Numbered from the stretch's first letter, positions 25,508-36,444 are shown. The stretch is 64,000 bases of DNA from Bryobacteraceae bacterium (GCA_029975915.1 JARKOC010000125.1:54269-118268); one strand, 5' to 3'. Numbers and translations: made by a program. Notes: generated from the letters alone by a model not told the origin.

Positions 25508-26014
25508 CTAGGCGCCCGGCGCGAGGAGTCTGCGCTTGAGCATTTCCTCGACCAGGGGTGGGACCAAGCCGCTGATGTTGCCGCCGAGCCGGATGACTTC
25601 CTTCACCAAGCGGGAACTGATGAAGGAATGCGCCTCACCGGCCATCATAAACATGGTTTCAATCTCCGGCGCCAGCCGCCGGTTCATCAAGGCCATCTGC
25701 AACTCGTACTCGTAATCCGAGATGGCCCGGATACCGCGGAGCAGGATTCGCGCCCGCTTGCGCCTGGCGTAATCAACGAGGAGCCCATCAAAGCTGTCCA
25801 CTTCCACGTTTGGAAAGACATTGAGCACGCCACGTAGCATCCCGACACGCTCCTCGAGGCTGAAAAGAGGGCTTTTGGTGTCATTCGCCAGGACTGAGAC
25901 CACGAGTTTGTCGACAAGAGGAGCGCAGCGCTGGACCAGGTCCAGATGACCATTCGTCAGGGGGTCAAAACTGCCTGGATAGACGGCGATCAGGCCGCTT
26001 TCCGGTTGCGTCAC
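25508..26014 (-). CDS. coaD: Phosphopantetheine adenylyltransferase
   Basis: Transfers AMP to 4'-phosphopantetheine, the penultimate step of coenzyme A synthesis. It has 168 residues, the normal length. The nucleotidyltransferase motif TNGH (20-23) lies in YPGSFDPLTNGHLDL, followed by LLRGIRAISDYEYELQMA and the C-terminal ISSRLVKEV. The start is GTG 26014, with GGAGAC just upstream. It lies 52 bases ahead of the aspartate aminotransferase on the same strand and may be in one transcript with it. Confidence 0.95.
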   Translation of the reverse strand: MTQPESGLIAVYPGSFDPLTNGHLDLVQRCAPLVDKLVVSVLANDTKSPLFSLEERVGMLRGVLNVFPNVEVDSFDGLLVDYARRKRARILLRGIRAISDYEYELQMALMNRRLAPEIETMFMMAGEAHSFISSRLVKEVIRLGGNISGLVPPLVEEMLKRRLLAPGA

Positions 26015-26163
26015 CTATAAGTCTCCATACTTGAACGAGGGATGTTGTTTCATTGTAGCTTATACTCCACTTGATGCAAATGCTTGGAGGTGTCCGGCGG
26101 AAAGACTGACGCCAAGACCAAGCGTCAAGGACCCGGATTGATGTCAAGCCCGGCATCCTTCTT

Positions 26164-27243
26164 CTACCCGCGCCATCGGACGCCGAGGCCGAGCGTCTTC
26201 CGCCCGTAGGCGACACTGCGCTCGACGTGTTCTTTTTGCTGATATTCAAGGGCGCTCTTGAACGCGTCCGGCGTCGGGCGTCCGGGCAAGTCCTCGATCA
26301 CCATCGTGCCTTCGTAGGGCCGGCCGCGCCTGGCAAGCGCGAGGAACCGGGCGAGCTCCGAGGCGCGGGCCTTCGGATAACTCTTCCAATAGGATTCTTC
26401 AAGATAAGGAATCACTTCCGGCGGGCGGCCGGTGATGGGCTTGATGTAGACGTAGACATTTGGGCAGAGACGCCGCGCCGCTTCCATAATCTCCTTGAAA
26501 TCGACCACGCCCTCACCCAAAGGAACCCACTGCACGGCCACGCCGCGCGGATGTTCGTAAATAATTGAATCGCGAAGATGCAGCGTGAGGATGTACGGCG
26601 CCATGGTTTCGAGCGTCGTCATCGGGTGTTCGAGCACGAAGACCGGGTTGCCTGTGTCCATGTAGGTGCCGACGAAGTCCTTGCCGGCCTCCTCGATGAT
26701 GGTGCGGTGTTCCCAGGCCTGGAAATCCTTGTGGATTTCGATGGCGATCTTCAAGCCGGCATCGACCACCTGGGATTTGACGGCTCTGAGCAACCGGACG
26801 GCCGTGGCCATGTGCTGCTCCGCCGGGCCTGGTGGTAGCGCTGCGCGGTTTCCGGCCAGCACACAACGGATGATGGGCGAACCCATGGCCTTGGCGCGTT
26901 TGGCGTTGTAGAGGATGTTGTCGACCGACGATTGGAAGGCGTCCGGAGTGCGGGGCATGATTCCGCCGCCGCCTGTCTCAAGATGCAGTTGGCGCTCGGC
27001 CGCCCAGGCTTTCACCTCGGCCCAGTGGGCGGGATCTTTCGTTCGGGGATCAAGGGAATCCTGAAGGAAGATGGCATCGTGCTTCTGTTCGGCGGCGTAG
27101 TCCAGAAGTTGCCGGTCAGTCCAGCGCAGGGCGCGCAGGCAATAGGTATTGAAGCCCATGGGCATGGGACCGGATTGAGCCGCTGCCGAGGAGGCGAAAG
27201 GGGCGATGGAGGCGGCGGCGAAAAGGAAATTGCGGCGTGTCAT
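26164..27243 (-). CDS. Tat-exported sugar phosphate isomerase/epimerase-like TIM barrel
   Basis: A 359-residue protein with a twin-arginine signal (MTRRNFLFAAASIAPFASS). The xylose-isomerase-like barrel shows candidate metal ligands in IAIEIHKD, VGTYMDTGNP and TLHLRDSIIYE, plus the conserved VPLGEGVVDF. Exported members of this superfamily in Acidobacteria and Planctomycetes often sit beside Gfo/Idh oxidoreductases. Here the neighbours are coaD and a membrane protein, so the substrate is unknown. Confidence 0.85.
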   Translation of the reverse strand: MTRRNFLFAAASIAPFASSAAAQSGPMPMGFNTYCLRALRWTDRQLLDYAAEQKHDAIFLQDSLDPRTKDPAHWAEVKAWAAERQLHLETGGGGIMPRTPDAFQSSVDNILYNAKRAKAMGSPIIRCVLAGNRAALPPGPAEQHMATAVRLLRAVKSQVVDAGLKIAIEIHKDFQAWEHRTIIEEAGKDFVGTYMDTGNPVFVLEHPMTTLETMAPYILTLHLRDSIIYEHPRGVAVQWVPLGEGVVDFKEIMEAARRLCPNVYVYIKPITGRPPEVIPYLEESYWKSYPKARASELARFLALARRGRPYEGTMVIEDLPGRPTPDAFKSALEYQQKEHVERSVAYGRKTLGLGVRWRG

Positions 27244-27314
27244 CGGGATTAGGCTCTCGGGCGAATCCTAACATGAACGCTGAAGCGCGTGCCGGATGTA
27301 GATACGCTGTAGGC

Positions 27315-27794
27315 ATGGAGTTCAATGCACCCTGGAGCGAGACCTTGCGGCTGATGAGTTTGGGCGCGACGGGCGTGATTCTGCTGGCGGCGCTGTTGGC
27401 GACCGTGAAGCGCCCGTGGTGGATTCGGCTTACAGCCATGGTCGTTGCGGCGGGATTCCTCATCGGGAGTTGGGGGTTCGCGCCGGCAGGATATCGGGTG
27501 GACTCCGCACGGGTGACCGTCAAGCGGCCGATGAGCGACGTGGTGATTGCGCGTCAGGCGATCCGCGCCGTCAGGCCGTTTGAGGACGCGGACGGCGAGG
27601 GGATGGCCCGGACGGCCGGCAATGGCGGTTTGTTCGGTTACTACGGCGAGTACAAGAGCGATAAACTCGGCTCGCATGTCTGGTATGTGACGGACATGTC
27701 GAAAAGAGTAGTTCTAGAGACGGCGGACGGCGTGGTCGTGGTGAGTCCGGATGACCCGGAGAAGTTCATCCAGGCATTGAAGCCGTCAGAATAA
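27315..27794 (+). CDS. Small membrane protein with PH-like domain
   Basis: A 159-residue protein with two predicted transmembrane helices (about 15-32 and 36-54). The soluble C-terminal part, with [17 protein letters not shown] and [12 protein letters not shown], resembles a bacterial pleckstrin-homology domain. Earlier in-frame ATGs exist at 27237 and 27273; 27315 is chosen because it leads directly into the first helix. It lies 7 bases ahead of the dehydratase gene, so they probably share a transcript. Function unknown. Confidence 0.65.
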   Translation: MEFNAPWSETLRLMSLGATGVILLAALLATVKRPWWIRLTAMVVAAGFLIGSWGFAPAGYRVDSARVTVKRPMSDVVIARQAIRAVRPFEDADGEGMARTAGNGGLFGYYGEYKSDKLGSHVWYVTDMSKRVVLETADGVVVVSPDDPEKFIQALKPSE

Positions 27795-27801
27795 GGTTGT
27801 T

Positions 27802-29808
27802 ATGGACAAAAAGATAGAGCCGCCGCCGCTGACTGCGGTGCTCGATTCGGGCGAGAGCTCGCTTTTCAACGTCAAGACGAAGGGCAAAGGACCGGAGGGC
27901 GAACTGCCGCTGACCGCCGAGTTACTTCGCAATTCGCCATCGGGCGACTTGTTCGGATGGACGATGAACGCCGGCATGGGTTGGGACCCGCAGGCCATGG
28001 GTAGCCCGGAGGTCCTGCTTCTGTCAACACACGGTGGTTTGAGGGCGCCGGACGGCACGCCCATTGCGCTGGGCTACCATACGGGCCACTGGGAGGTGAG
28101 CCTGCTGGTCGAGGCGGCGGCAAAGGAATTGAAAGCCATCGGCGCGGTGCCGTTCGCCGGTTATTGCAGCGATCCCTGCGACGGCCGCACACAAGGCACA
28201 ACGGGCATGTTTGATTCGTTGCCCTACCGGAACGACTCGTCGATGGTCTTCCGCCGGTTGATCCGGAGTCTGCCCCGCCGGTCGGGTGTTGTTGGTGTGG
28301 CGACATGCGACAAGGGATTGCCGTCGATGATGATGGCGCTTGCGGCGAGCCGCGCCCTGCCGGGAGTTCTGGTCCCCGGAGGCGTGACGCTACCGGCAGA
28401 GAACGGCGAAGACCTGGGCATCATTCAAAGCATCGGCGCGCGATTTTCTCATGGAGTGATCACGCGCGACTATGCGGCGGAGATGGGTTGCCGGGCGTGC
28501 GGATCGCCGGGCGGCGGATGCCAGTTTTTGGGGACGGCGGCGACGTCGCAGGTCGTTGCCGAAGCGCTCGGCATGACGCTGCCGCACGCGGCGCTGGCGC
28601 CTTCGGGCGATCCGTTGTGGCGCGACACGGCGGTGCGCAGCGCACGAGCCGTGATGAGGCAGATTGGTCTTCACATGACCATGGGCGCCGTTTTGACGCA
28701 GGCCTCAATCGACAATGCCATGGCGGTCCACGCGGCGTTCGGCGGATCGACGAACCTCATCATGCACCTGAGCGCTGTCGCCTACCATGGCGGCTTGCGC
28801 CGGCCGGCCGTTGACGATTGGGCACGCGTGAACCGTGCGGCTCCAAGGATTGTTGACGCTCTGCCAAACGGGCCTGTCAGCCATCCGACGGTTCAGGTGT
28901 TCTTGGCCGGCGGCGTGCACGAAGTGATGCTGCACCTGCGCCGCGCCGGCTTGATCGACACGTCGGCCATGACCGTCAGCGGGACCACGATCGGCGAAAC
29001 CCTGGACTGGTGGGAGCAGAGCGAGCGCCGATTTGCGCTCAGGAAACGCCTTAAGGACGCCGACGGTGTCGATCCGGATGATGTCATCATGACGCCTGAC
29101 CGGGCCAGATCTCGGGGACTTACCTCGACGGTCTGTTTCCCGGTAGGGAATCTGGCTCCCGAGGGGTCTGTCATTAAGAGTACGGCCATCGATCCGTCAG
29201 TGGTGGACGAGGATAACGTCTATCGAAAGCGCGGTCCAGCGCGAGTCTTCACCACTGAGATCGACGCCACCGAGGCCGTGAGGTCGGGCAGTATCAAGCC
29301 GGGCGACGTTCTCGTGCTCTGCTGCCGGGGGCCACTGGGGAGCGGCATGGAAGAGACCTACCAATTGACCAGCGCCCTGAAGCACCTGCCGTTCGGCAAA
29401 CATGTCGCGCTCATCACGGACGCCCGCTTCAGTGGCGTCTCGACCGGCGCCTGCATCGGCCATGTGTCACCCGAAGCCCTCGCCCGGGGGCCGATCGGCA
29501 AACTGATTGACGGCGACGTCATTGAGATCGTCGTGGACCGGAATCAACTTGAAGGTCGAATTGATCTTATTGGGCACGGGGATGAGGTGTTCGGAGCGGA
29601 GCGGGGCGCCGCGATTCTGGCTGAGCGTCCACCGCGCTGCGATCTCGCGCCGGACCCGAATCTGCCGGACGACACGCGGCTCTGGGCCGCACTACAGGAC
29701 GCTAGCGGCGGCCCTTGGGCGGGCGCGGTTTACGATGTCGAGAGGATTCTGGAAGTGATTGCGGCAGGCGAGCAGGCGCTGGCCTCGCGGAAGGAGACAG
29801 GCAAGTGA
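27802..29808 (+). CDS. YjhG/YagF-type dehydratase of the IlvD/Edd family
   Basis: An iron-sulfur dehydratase of 668 residues that would remove water from a sugar acid such as xylonate to give a 2-keto-3-deoxy acid. Cysteines for the cluster are visible in [22 protein letters not shown] and [17 protein letters not shown]. The N-terminal [17 protein letters not shown] is characteristic of the YjhG subfamily, and the C-terminal part keeps [22 protein letters not shown]. The 668-residue length fits YjhG better than IlvD (about 560) or Edd (about 600). Its stop overlaps the GTG start of the S46 peptidase. Confidence 0.88.
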   Translation: MDKKIEPPPLTAVLDSGESSLFNVKTKGKGPEGELPLTAELLRNSPSGDLFGWTMNAGMGWDPQAMGSPEVLLLSTHGGLRAPDGTPIALGYHTGHWEVSLLVEAAAKELKAIGAVPFAGYCSDPCDGRTQGTTGMFDSLPYRNDSSMVFRRLIRSLPRRSGVVGVATCDKGLPSMMMALAASRALPGVLVPGGVTLPAENGEDLGIIQSIGARFSHGVITRDYAAEMGCRACGSPGGGCQFLGTAATSQVVAEALGMTLPHAALAPSGDPLWRDTAVRSARAVMRQIGLHMTMGAVLTQASIDNAMAVHAAFGGSTNLIMHLSAVAYHGGLRRPAVDDWARVNRAAPRIVDALPNGPVSHPTVQVFLAGGVHEVMLHLRRAGLIDTSAMTVSGTTIGETLDWWEQSERRFALRKRLKDADGVDPDDVIMTPDRARSRGLTSTVCFPVGNLAPEGSVIKSTAIDPSVVDEDNVYRKRGPARVFTTEIDATEAVRSGSIKPGDVLVLCCRGPLGSGMEETYQLTSALKHLPFGKHVALITDARFSGVSTGACIGHVSPEALARGPIGKLIDGDVIEIVVDRNQLEGRIDLIGHGDEVFGAERGAAILAERPPRCDLAPDPNLPDDTRLWAALQDASGGPWAGAVYDVERILEVIAAGEQALASRKETGK

Positions 29809-31937
29809 AGCGGATTGTCGTATTGGCCGCGGCGGCGGCCGCACTGTGGGCTGGCGAGGGGAAATGGACGCCGCAGCAAGTGCTGAAATTGAATCCCGCG
29901 GAACTGAAGCGGCAGGGTTTGCAGTTGCCGGTCAGCCGGTTGTGGGACCCCGCGCGCGGAACCGGCCTATTGGCCGCGGCGGTGAACATTGGGGGCTGCT
30001 CATCGGGATTTGTCTCCGCGGAGGGGTTGATCTTGACCAACCACCATTGCCTGTTCGGCATGGTGCAGGAGCACAGCCGCCCGGGCCGCGACCTGATTAC
30101 CAACGGATTCATTGCGGCTTCGCGCGCCGACGAACTGCCATCGAAAACGGGCCGCGTCCAGGTTCCACGCAAGTTCACGGACGTGACTCAAGAGATTGAG
30201 GCTTCCGTCCCGGCCGGCGCGACCGATATTCAGCGCGCGAAGGCCATCGAGGCCAAGGACAAGCAGTTGGTCGCGGAGTGCGAGAAGACGCCCGGCGCGC
30301 GCTGCCGCGTGGCGGCATTCGACGGCGGTCTGCAATATGTCCTGGTGGAATCGATGGAGATTCAGGACGTTCGTTTGGTCTATGCGCCGCCGCGCTCAAT
30401 CGGCGAGTACGGCGGCGAGATCGACAATTGGATGTGGCCCCGCCATACCGGCGACTTTTCGATGGCACGCGCCTATGTCGGTCCCGACGGCAAGCCCGCG
30501 CCCTACAGCAGGGACAATGTCCCCTACAAGCCGGAGTTCTACTTCCCCATCTCGACAACAGGCGTGAAGCCGGGCGATTTCGTTATGGTATTGGGCTATC
30601 CGGGCACGACGGTCCGCTCACTGACGGCGGCTGAGATGGCCGACCGCGAGAAGAACCTCTATCAGCGCCGGGTGGAAGTCTATGGCTCCTGGATCCGGCT
30701 GATTGAGGAGACCACAAAGGGGAATGAAGCCGGCGTCATCGCCTCGGCGGCCACGCTCAAGAGCCTCAATAATGTCTACAAGAATGCCGGCGGGCAGATA
30801 GCGGGCTTGAAGCGCGGTTCAATCATCGCCAAGCAGATGGCGGCGGAAGCCGAGGTCGAGAGGTGGGCTGCGGGCAAGCCCGAATGGCAAACTGCGATCG
30901 ATGCCAAGCGGCAACTCGACGTCATGGTGGCGGAAAAAGACAGAACCGCCTCGCGCGGATTCCTTCTTTCAGTGGTTTCGTCTGGCTCGTCGGCCCTGCG
31001 CCAGGCGATTCAGCTCGTGAAGCTGGCGAGTGAGCGGCAGAAGCCTGACGCCGAGCGTGAGCCCTCCTACATGAACCGCAGCCTAACGATGCTTAAGGCA
31101 AACCTCGAACGAGCTCAAAAGAGCTATTTCCGACCGGCGGACCAGGCGCTGTTCGCCGATTGGATCGAGCGCGCGCTGAAACTCGGGCCCGGTGAACGCA
31201 TCGCGGCGGTTGACGCAGCGTTTGGCGCCGGCGACCGGAAGGCGGCGATCGAACGGATCTTCTCGACCACGAAGGTGAGCGACCTCGACGAGAGGCTGAA
31301 GATGTTCGAGGAGACGCCGGCTCAGCTTGCGGCACGCCGGGATCCGCTGATCGATTTCGCCATCGCGCTGCAGCCCGAACTCGATGCCTACAACGAATCG
31401 AACAAAACGTCCGATGGCGCAGTCGCGCGGCTGCGGCCACTATGGCGCAGGGCGGTGATCGCACACGCGGGCAAACCCATCGCTCCAGACGCCAACTCGA
31501 CGTTGCGAGTCAGCTTTGCCCATGTCAAAGGCTATGCGCCGCGCGACGGCGTCGTTTACCTGCCTCAGACCTCACTCGCCGGCATGATCGAGAAACACAC
31601 TGGAGAGGAGCCGTTCGACGTCCCGGCGCGCGTGCGCGATGCCTTCTCCGCGGGTAAGTTCGGCCGCTGGAAGGACGCCCGCCTCGGCACGGTGCCGTTG
31701 TGCTTCCTCGCCGACGCCGACACCACCGGCGGCAACTCAGGCAGCCCCGTGGTGAACGGCCGCGGCGAACTGGTGGGATTGAACTTCGATCGTGTCTGGG
31801 AAAACGTTGCCAACGATTTCGGCTACAACCCGGAAATTGCGCGCAACGTCAACGTAGATGTCCGTTTCTTCCTCTGGCTGCTCGACGAAGTGGAAAACGC
31901 GGATTCGATCCTGAAGGAACTACGAATCAGGAAGTGA
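29805..31937 (+). CDS. S46-family dipeptidyl peptidase (DPP7/DPP11-like)
   Basis: An exported serine peptidase of 710 residues that removes dipeptides from the N termini of peptides in the periplasm. GTG 29805 overlaps the preceding stop (GTGA), with an AAGGAG site at 29791-29796. A signal peptide is visible at 1-17. The chymotrypsin-like core is split by a helical domain: His in TNHHC (80-81), Asp in [12 protein letters not shown], and Ser647 in [11 protein letters not shown]. The residue that separates acidic from hydrophobic P1 specificity cannot be placed without an alignment. Coupling to a sugar-acid dehydratase is unusual. Confidence 0.92.
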   Translation: MKRIVVLAAAAAALWAGEGKWTPQQVLKLNPAELKRQGLQLPVSRLWDPARGTGLLAAAVNIGGCSSGFVSAEGLILTNHHCLFGMVQEHSRPGRDLITNGFIAASRADELPSKTGRVQVPRKFTDVTQEIEASVPAGATDIQRAKAIEAKDKQLVAECEKTPGARCRVAAFDGGLQYVLVESMEIQDVRLVYAPPRSIGEYGGEIDNWMWPRHTGDFSMARAYVGPDGKPAPYSRDNVPYKPEFYFPISTTGVKPGDFVMVLGYPGTTVRSLTAAEMADREKNLYQRRVEVYGSWIRLIEETTKGNEAGVIASAATLKSLNNVYKNAGGQIAGLKRGSIIAKQMAAEAEVERWAAGKPEWQTAIDAKRQLDVMVAEKDRTASRGFLLSVVSSGSSALRQAIQLVKLASERQKPDAEREPSYMNRSLTMLKANLERAQKSYFRPADQALFADWIERALKLGPGERIAAVDAAFGAGDRKAAIERIFSTTKVSDLDERLKMFEETPAQLAARRDPLIDFAIALQPELDAYNESNKTSDGAVARLRPLWRRAVIAHAGKPIAPDANSTLRVSFAHVKGYAPRDGVVYLPQTSLAGMIEKHTGEEPFDVPARVRDAFSAGKFGRWKDARLGTVPLCFLADADTTGGNSGSPVVNGRGELVGLNFDRVWENVANDFGYNPEIARNVNVDVRFFLWLLDEVENADSILKELRIRK

Positions 31938-31958
31938 TGGCGGCGTAGTAACAGTGCC

Positions 31959-32558
31959 TCAGAGTGCGACGACCCTGCGGCCCTCGATGCGGTAGCGGCC
32001 GGACAGCACCAGCGCAATCGCTTCAGTGTAGATGCGGTGCTCCTCGACGAGAATCCGTGCGGCCAGCGTATCGGCGTCGTCTCCATCGAGCACTTCGACG
32101 GCGGCTTGTTTCACAATGGGGCCCGTGTCCAGTCCGGCGTCCACGAAATGCACAGTGCAGCCGGAGTATTTCACGCCGTAGTCGAGCGCCTGTTGCTGGA
32201 CGTGCAGCCCAGGGAAACTGGGCAGCAGCGAAGGATGGATGTTCAGAATCCGTCCGGCGTAGGCTTCAAGCAGCGGCGCCCCGACCCGCCGCATGAATCC
32301 GGCCAGGCAGATCAGATCCACTGCGAAAGGCTTAAGCTCATCAACAGCGCGGCGGGCCCAAGCGTCGGTATCTACGCCCTTTGATGGGAGACAGAGCGTC
32401 TTCAAGCCGAGTCCGGCCGCAGTCTCCAGTCCTTTCGCATCGGGGTTGTTCGAGACAACGACTGCGATTTCTGCGTTGAGTCTGCCCTCACGGATGCTGC
32501 GCGCAATGGCCTCGAAATTCGACCCCCGCCCCGACAACAGAATCGCCAGCCGTTTCAT
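31959..32558 (-). CDS. purN: Phosphoribosylglycinamide formyltransferase
   Basis: Transfers formyl from 10-formyl-tetrahydrofolate to GAR, the third step of purine synthesis. It has 199 residues. The phosphate-binding N terminus is LLSGRGSNFEAI, and the catalytic region ILNIHPSLLPSFPGLH carries the key His. The Asp partner is in FVDAGLDTGPIV. Its start overlaps the purM stop by 4 bases, so the pair is translationally coupled. Confidence 0.95.
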   Translation of the reverse strand: MKRLAILLSGRGSNFEAIARSIREGRLNAEIAVVVSNNPDAKGLETAAGLGLKTLCLPSKGVDTDAWARRAVDELKPFAVDLICLAGFMRRVGAPLLEAYAGRILNIHPSLLPSFPGLHVQQQALDYGVKYSGCTVHFVDAGLDTGPIVKQAAVEVLDGDDADTLAARILVEEHRIYTEAIALVLSGRYRIEGRRVVAL

Positions 32559-33601
32559 TTGTAGAGTACCCGGTCCTTCCTGCCGCGCGGCTGTTTCACC
32601 ACCCGCCCGACTTCATAGAACGGCTCTTTGAGGCTCTTGAGCGCCTTCTTCGCCTTGTCCAGCTTCGCTTCCGGGATGGCGAGGATCATGCCGAGCCCCA
32701 GATTGAACGTCCGGCGGTAATCGTCCTCCGGAACCGATCCGAGGCGGCGCATCAATTCAAAGACCGGCAGCACGGGCCACGATCCAAGCCTGATCTCGGC
32801 CGCAAGTCCAGCGGGGAGCATTCGAGGCGTGTTGTCGGTGATGCCGCCGCCGGTGATGTGGGCCGCGCCCCCGAGAGCGCCCGCTGCCATCAACTTTTGG
32901 ATCGGCTTGAGATAACTCCTGTGGACTTTCAGCAACTCCTCGGCGGCGGTGCAGTCCAGTTCCTTGATGAAAGTATTGACCTTGTAACCGGCCACCTCAA
33001 AGAACAGCTTCCGTGCGAGCGAGTACCCGTTGGTGTGCAAACCCGTTGAGGGCAGGCCCAGCAGAACATCGCCGGCCTTCAATTTTTTCCCCGTGAGCAA
33101 CTTGCTTTGCTCGACGCAGCCGACGATGAATCCCGCGAGGTCATATTCGCCCTCGGCGTACATACCAGGCATCTCGGCGGTTTCGCCGCCGATGAGTGAG
33201 CAGCCGTTTTCGCTACATGCTTTGGCCAGTCCGGCAACAACCTGCCCGGCAACATCGGCATCGAGACGGCCAACGGCAAAGTAGTCCAGGAAGAACAGTG
33301 GCGCGGCCCCTTGGACGGCGATATCGTTCACGCAGTGATTCACCAGACACTGGCCCACGGTATCGTGTTTGCCGGCCATGAAGGCGATCTTCAGCTTGGT
33401 GCCCACGCCGTCGGCCGACGAGATCAAGACCGGCCTTTTGTAGCCGCCAAGCCTGTACCCAGCGCCGAAGCTTCCTATGTCGGTCATCACCTTGCCGGTG
33501 AAGGTCTTGCGCGCTGACTGTTTGATGAACCCGACCGCGCGGTCTGCTTCGTCGATGTTCACTCCGGCGTCCCGGTACCGGATCGGTTGTTTAGTTGCCA
33601 T
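32555..33601 (-). CDS. purM: Phosphoribosylformylglycinamidine cyclo-ligase
   Basis: Makes 5-aminoimidazole ribonucleotide from FGAM with ATP, the fifth step of purine synthesis. It has 348 residues. The family signature SSADGVGTKLKIAF lies near the N terminus, followed by DIAVQGAAPLFFLDYFA, GGETAEMPGMY and the C-terminal GGGITDNTPRMLP. purN follows with a 4-base overlap. Only 39 bases separate it from the divergent amidohydrolase gene. Confidence 0.96.
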   Translation of the reverse strand: MATKQPIRYRDAGVNIDEADRAVGFIKQSARKTFTGKVMTDIGSFGAGYRLGGYKRPVLISSADGVGTKLKIAFMAGKHDTVGQCLVNHCVNDIAVQGAAPLFFLDYFAVGRLDADVAGQVVAGLAKACSENGCSLIGGETAEMPGMYAEGEYDLAGFIVGCVEQSKLLTGKKLKAGDVLLGLPSTGLHTNGYSLARKLFFEVAGYKVNTFIKELDCTAAEELLKVHRSYLKPIQKLMAAGALGGAAHITGGGITDNTPRMLPAGLAAEIRLGSWPVLPVFELMRRLGSVPEDDYRRTFNLGLGMILAIPEAKLDKAKKALKSLKEPFYEVGRVVKQPRGRKDRVLYK

Positions 33602-33640
33602 GTGGTCTCTATCCCAGTTTAGTTAGAATGGCGTACTAAT

Positions 33641-35011
33641 ATGCGTCTTCGCTGTCTGATTCTCTGCGCGCTCGTCCTGGCGCAACTGCCGGGCCTGTTC
33701 GCGGCGGGACCGTCGGCGCCCATCCTGATTAAGGATGCGCGCGTCATTACGGCCGCCGGGCCGGTCATGGAAAAGGGCTCGATTCTGCTCCGGGACGGGT
33801 TGATCGTCCAAGCAGCTCCCACCATCCAGGCGCCTGCCGGGACCTGGGTGATCGAGGGAGCGGGACTGACCGTATACCCCGGGCTGATTGACGCCCTGAG
33901 CTCCTGGGGCCTTCCAACGGCCGCCCCGGCGACCCCCGCGATCACAGCGGGCGCCCGGACGCAGACCGCTCAACCGCGCGCCCAGGGCCCCGAGGACCGC
34001 CCGCAGACCACAAGCTGGGTACGGGCCGCCGATCTGATTCAGACTGCCGACCGCCGGCTTGATCAAGCCCGTTCGGCCGGATTCACCACCGCCGTGACCT
34101 TCCCCAAGGACGGCATTGTGGCCGGTCAGGGTTCCGCCATCAACCTGGCAGGGCCGTCCAGCGGCGCCATGGTTCTGGATCCAAATGCCGGGATGTACAT
34201 CTCCCTGCGTTCTGGCCGGGGCTTCGGAGGTGGCTTCCCGGGTTCTCTGATGGGCGCGATGGCCTACGTGAAGCAATTGTGGATCGACGCTCAATGGTAC
34301 AAGTCGGCAGTGGAAATCTATGAAAAGAGCCCACAGTCGGGTCGGCGCCCTGCATATGACCGGGCCGCGGAAGGAGTACTCGCCGCCAAGCGCGTCCTGC
34401 TGCCCGCCTCAACGCGGGTGGAGTTTGAACGCATCTCAAAGTTTGCTGCGGACCTGAAGATGCCGGCGATCCTGTACGGCGGCCACGAGGCGTTCCGCTC
34501 CATCGAATACATCAAGAGGTCCGGCCTGCCCGTGATCGTGAACGTCAAGTGGCCGGTGAAGGAACGCGACGCGGACCCTGATTTGGTTGAGAGCTACCGG
34601 ACGCTCGAAACCCGCGACAAAGCGCCTTCCTCACCCGCGGAGCTAGCCAGAGCAGGCGTGCTGTTCGCCTTCACCTCCGATGGCCTGGACTCGCCGGCCG
34701 ACTTCATCAAAGCCGTCAAGAAAGCCATCGACGCCGGCCTGTCCAAAGACGACGCCATCGCCGCCCTGACCATCAACGCCGCACGGATCTACGCGCTCGA
34801 GCGCCGCATCGGCTCGATCGAAGCCGGCAAGATCGCCAACCTGACCGTCGTCAAGGGAGATCTGTTCGATTCTTCCTCAAAGGTGCAGATGGTCTTCATC
34901 GACGGCGTCAAGTACGAACCGGCGCCCGAGGCGCCAACTCCTGCCGGAGGACCTGGCTCCGGCCGCCGTCCCGGCTCAGGACTTGAAAACGGATCGGAGG
35001 TGTCCCGATGA
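33641..35011 (+). CDS. Exported amidohydrolase-like protein lacking the HxH motif
   Basis: A 456-residue protein with a signal peptide (1-22) and the amidohydrolase fold: the small beta-sandwich (DARVITAAGPVMEKGSILLR) and the barrel. The metal motif normally following PGLID is missing. The sequence is PGLIDALSSWG, so the two His positions hold L86 and S88. The late barrel still shows FAFTSDGLDSPADF and the family C terminus GSIEAGKIANLTV. It is probably a non-catalytic or altered paralogue. Its stop overlaps the start of the second amidohydrolase by 4 bases. A TAGAAT box at 33624-33629 sits 11 bases before the ATG. Confidence 0.85.
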   Translation: MRLRCLILCALVLAQLPGLFAAGPSAPILIKDARVITAAGPVMEKGSILLRDGLIVQAAPTIQAPAGTWVIEGAGLTVYPGLIDALSSWGLPTAAPATPAITAGARTQTAQPRAQGPEDRPQTTSWVRAADLIQTADRRLDQARSAGFTTAVTFPKDGIVAGQGSAINLAGPSSGAMVLDPNAGMYISLRSGRGFGGGFPGSLMGAMAYVKQLWIDAQWYKSAVEIYEKSPQSGRRPAYDRAAEGVLAAKRVLLPASTRVEFERISKFAADLKMPAILYGGHEAFRSIEYIKRSGLPVIVNVKWPVKERDADPDLVESYRTLETRDKAPSSPAELARAGVLFAFTSDGLDSPADFIKAVKKAIDAGLSKDDAIAALTINAARIYALERRIGSIEAGKIANLTVVKGDLFDSSSKVQMVFIDGVKYEPAPEAPTPAGGPGSGRRPGSGLENGSEVSR

Positions 35012-36444
35012 GACTCGCCTTCCTTCTTCCACTTGCTTTTATCGGCGGACTCTCCGCTCAGGACGCCATTGTCTTTCAGAACGCCCGCATTCACACCGTG
35101 ACCAAGGGCAATCTCACAGGTTCCGTCGTCGTTCAGAACGGCCTGATCACGGCAGTGGGCGAAACCGTCATGGCGCCGCCGGGCGCGCGCATCGTCAATC
35201 TGAACGGGAAGCACCTGATGCCGGGCATCATCGATTGCCACACTCACATCGCGCTGGATTCGATTAATGAAGGCAGCGTCTCAGTCTCGTCGATGGTCGA
35301 TGTCGGCGAAATGCTCAACCCCGAGAGCGTCAGTATCTATCACGCTCTGGCCGGCGGCGTCACTGTGGCTAACAGTCTGCACGGTTCTGCCAACGCCATC
35401 GGCGGGCTCAATGTTGCATTCAAGACGCGCTGGGGCAAGGATGCCGCGGGACTCATCATGAAGGAGGCGCCGCCCAGCATCAAGATGGCTCTTGGCGAGA
35501 ACCCCAAGCGCCAGGGGCAGGGCGGAGGCCAAATCGGCCAGCAACAGCAACTCCGCTATCCTGGCACCCGTATGGGCGTCGAGGATGTCATCCGCTCGGC
35601 CTTTACCGAGGCGCGGATCTATCAGGCCGCCTGGAAAGAGTACGAGGCCAAACGGGCCAAGGGACTTCCGGCCATCGCACCACGGCGGGATTTGAAACTG
35701 GAACCTCTGGTCGAGGTGCTGGAGGGCAAACGACTGGTGCATGCCCACTGCTACCGGGCCGACGAAATCCTGATGCTTCTGCGCGTGTCGCAGGAGTTCG
35801 GTTTCAAAATCGCCGCATTGCAGCACGTCCTGGAGGGCTACAAGGTCGCAAGAGAGATCGCCGATGCGGGCGCCGGCGCCTCGACGTTCTCCGACTGGTG
35901 GGCCTACAAGATGGAGGTCGTCGACGCCATCCCCTACAATGCCGCCATCATGCACAAGAAGGGCGTCCTGGTCAGCCTGAATTCAGATGACGCCAGCGGC
36001 GCGGAACTGATGCGCCGGTTGAACACCGAGGCGGCCAAGGTCGTCAAATACGGCGGCGTCACCGAGAATGAGGCGCTCGCCATGATCACAATCAACCCGG
36101 CCAGGCAAATGGGGATCGACAAGTACGTGGGTTCGATTGAACCTGGCAAGCAGGCCGATTTGGTCGTCTTCGACGGAGACCCGCTTTCGATCTACTCGAA
36201 AGTCCAGCAGGTTTACATCGACGGCCAGCTGTATTTCGACCGCGAGAAAGACATCGCCGAACGCGGCAGGAAAGCCGCCCTTAAGAACGGACTCATCGAA
36301 AAGGAGAAAGCGGACGAAAAGCGCAGTGCTCCGCAGCGCCCCCCGTCCGGCACAAAGCCGGACACGGCGAAGCCGCCCGCCGGCGAGTTCGGTGCGTCCA
36401 CGGAGTTCCAGGCTGAAAGCCCCAACGACCGGAGGCCCCAATGA
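35008..36444 (+). CDS. Exported amidohydrolase, imidazolonepropionase-like
   Basis: A 478-residue secreted metal-dependent hydrolase, signal peptide about 1-16. Unlike its two neighbours it keeps the full metal set. H78 and H80 lie in PGIIDCHTH, the GEN-x-K stretch in MALGENPKRQG, further histidines in LVHAHCYRADE and ALQHVLEGYK, and the aspartate in LNSDDASG. It likely hydrolyses a cyclic amide or peptide-like substrate. The hydrophilic C-terminal tail (last 45 residues, Lys/Pro/Glu-rich) is not part of the fold. It is the middle gene of three, with 4-base overlaps at both ends. Confidence 0.9.
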   Translation: MRLAFLLPLAFIGGLSAQDAIVFQNARIHTVTKGNLTGSVVVQNGLITAVGETVMAPPGARIVNLNGKHLMPGIIDCHTHIALDSINEGSVSVSSMVDVGEMLNPESVSIYHALAGGVTVANSLHGSANAIGGLNVAFKTRWGKDAAGLIMKEAPPSIKMALGENPKRQGQGGGQIGQQQQLRYPGTRMGVEDVIRSAFTEARIYQAAWKEYEAKRAKGLPAIAPRRDLKLEPLVEVLEGKRLVHAHCYRADEILMLLRVSQEFGFKIAALQHVLEGYKVAREIADAGAGASTFSDWWAYKMEVVDAIPYNAAIMHKKGVLVSLNSDDASGAELMRRLNTEAAKVVKYGGVTENEALAMITINPARQMGIDKYVGSIEPGKQADLVVFDGDPLSIYSKVQQVYIDGQLYFDREKDIAERGRKAALKNGLIEKEKADEKRSAPQRPPSGTKPDTAKPPAGEFGASTEFQAESPNDRRPQ

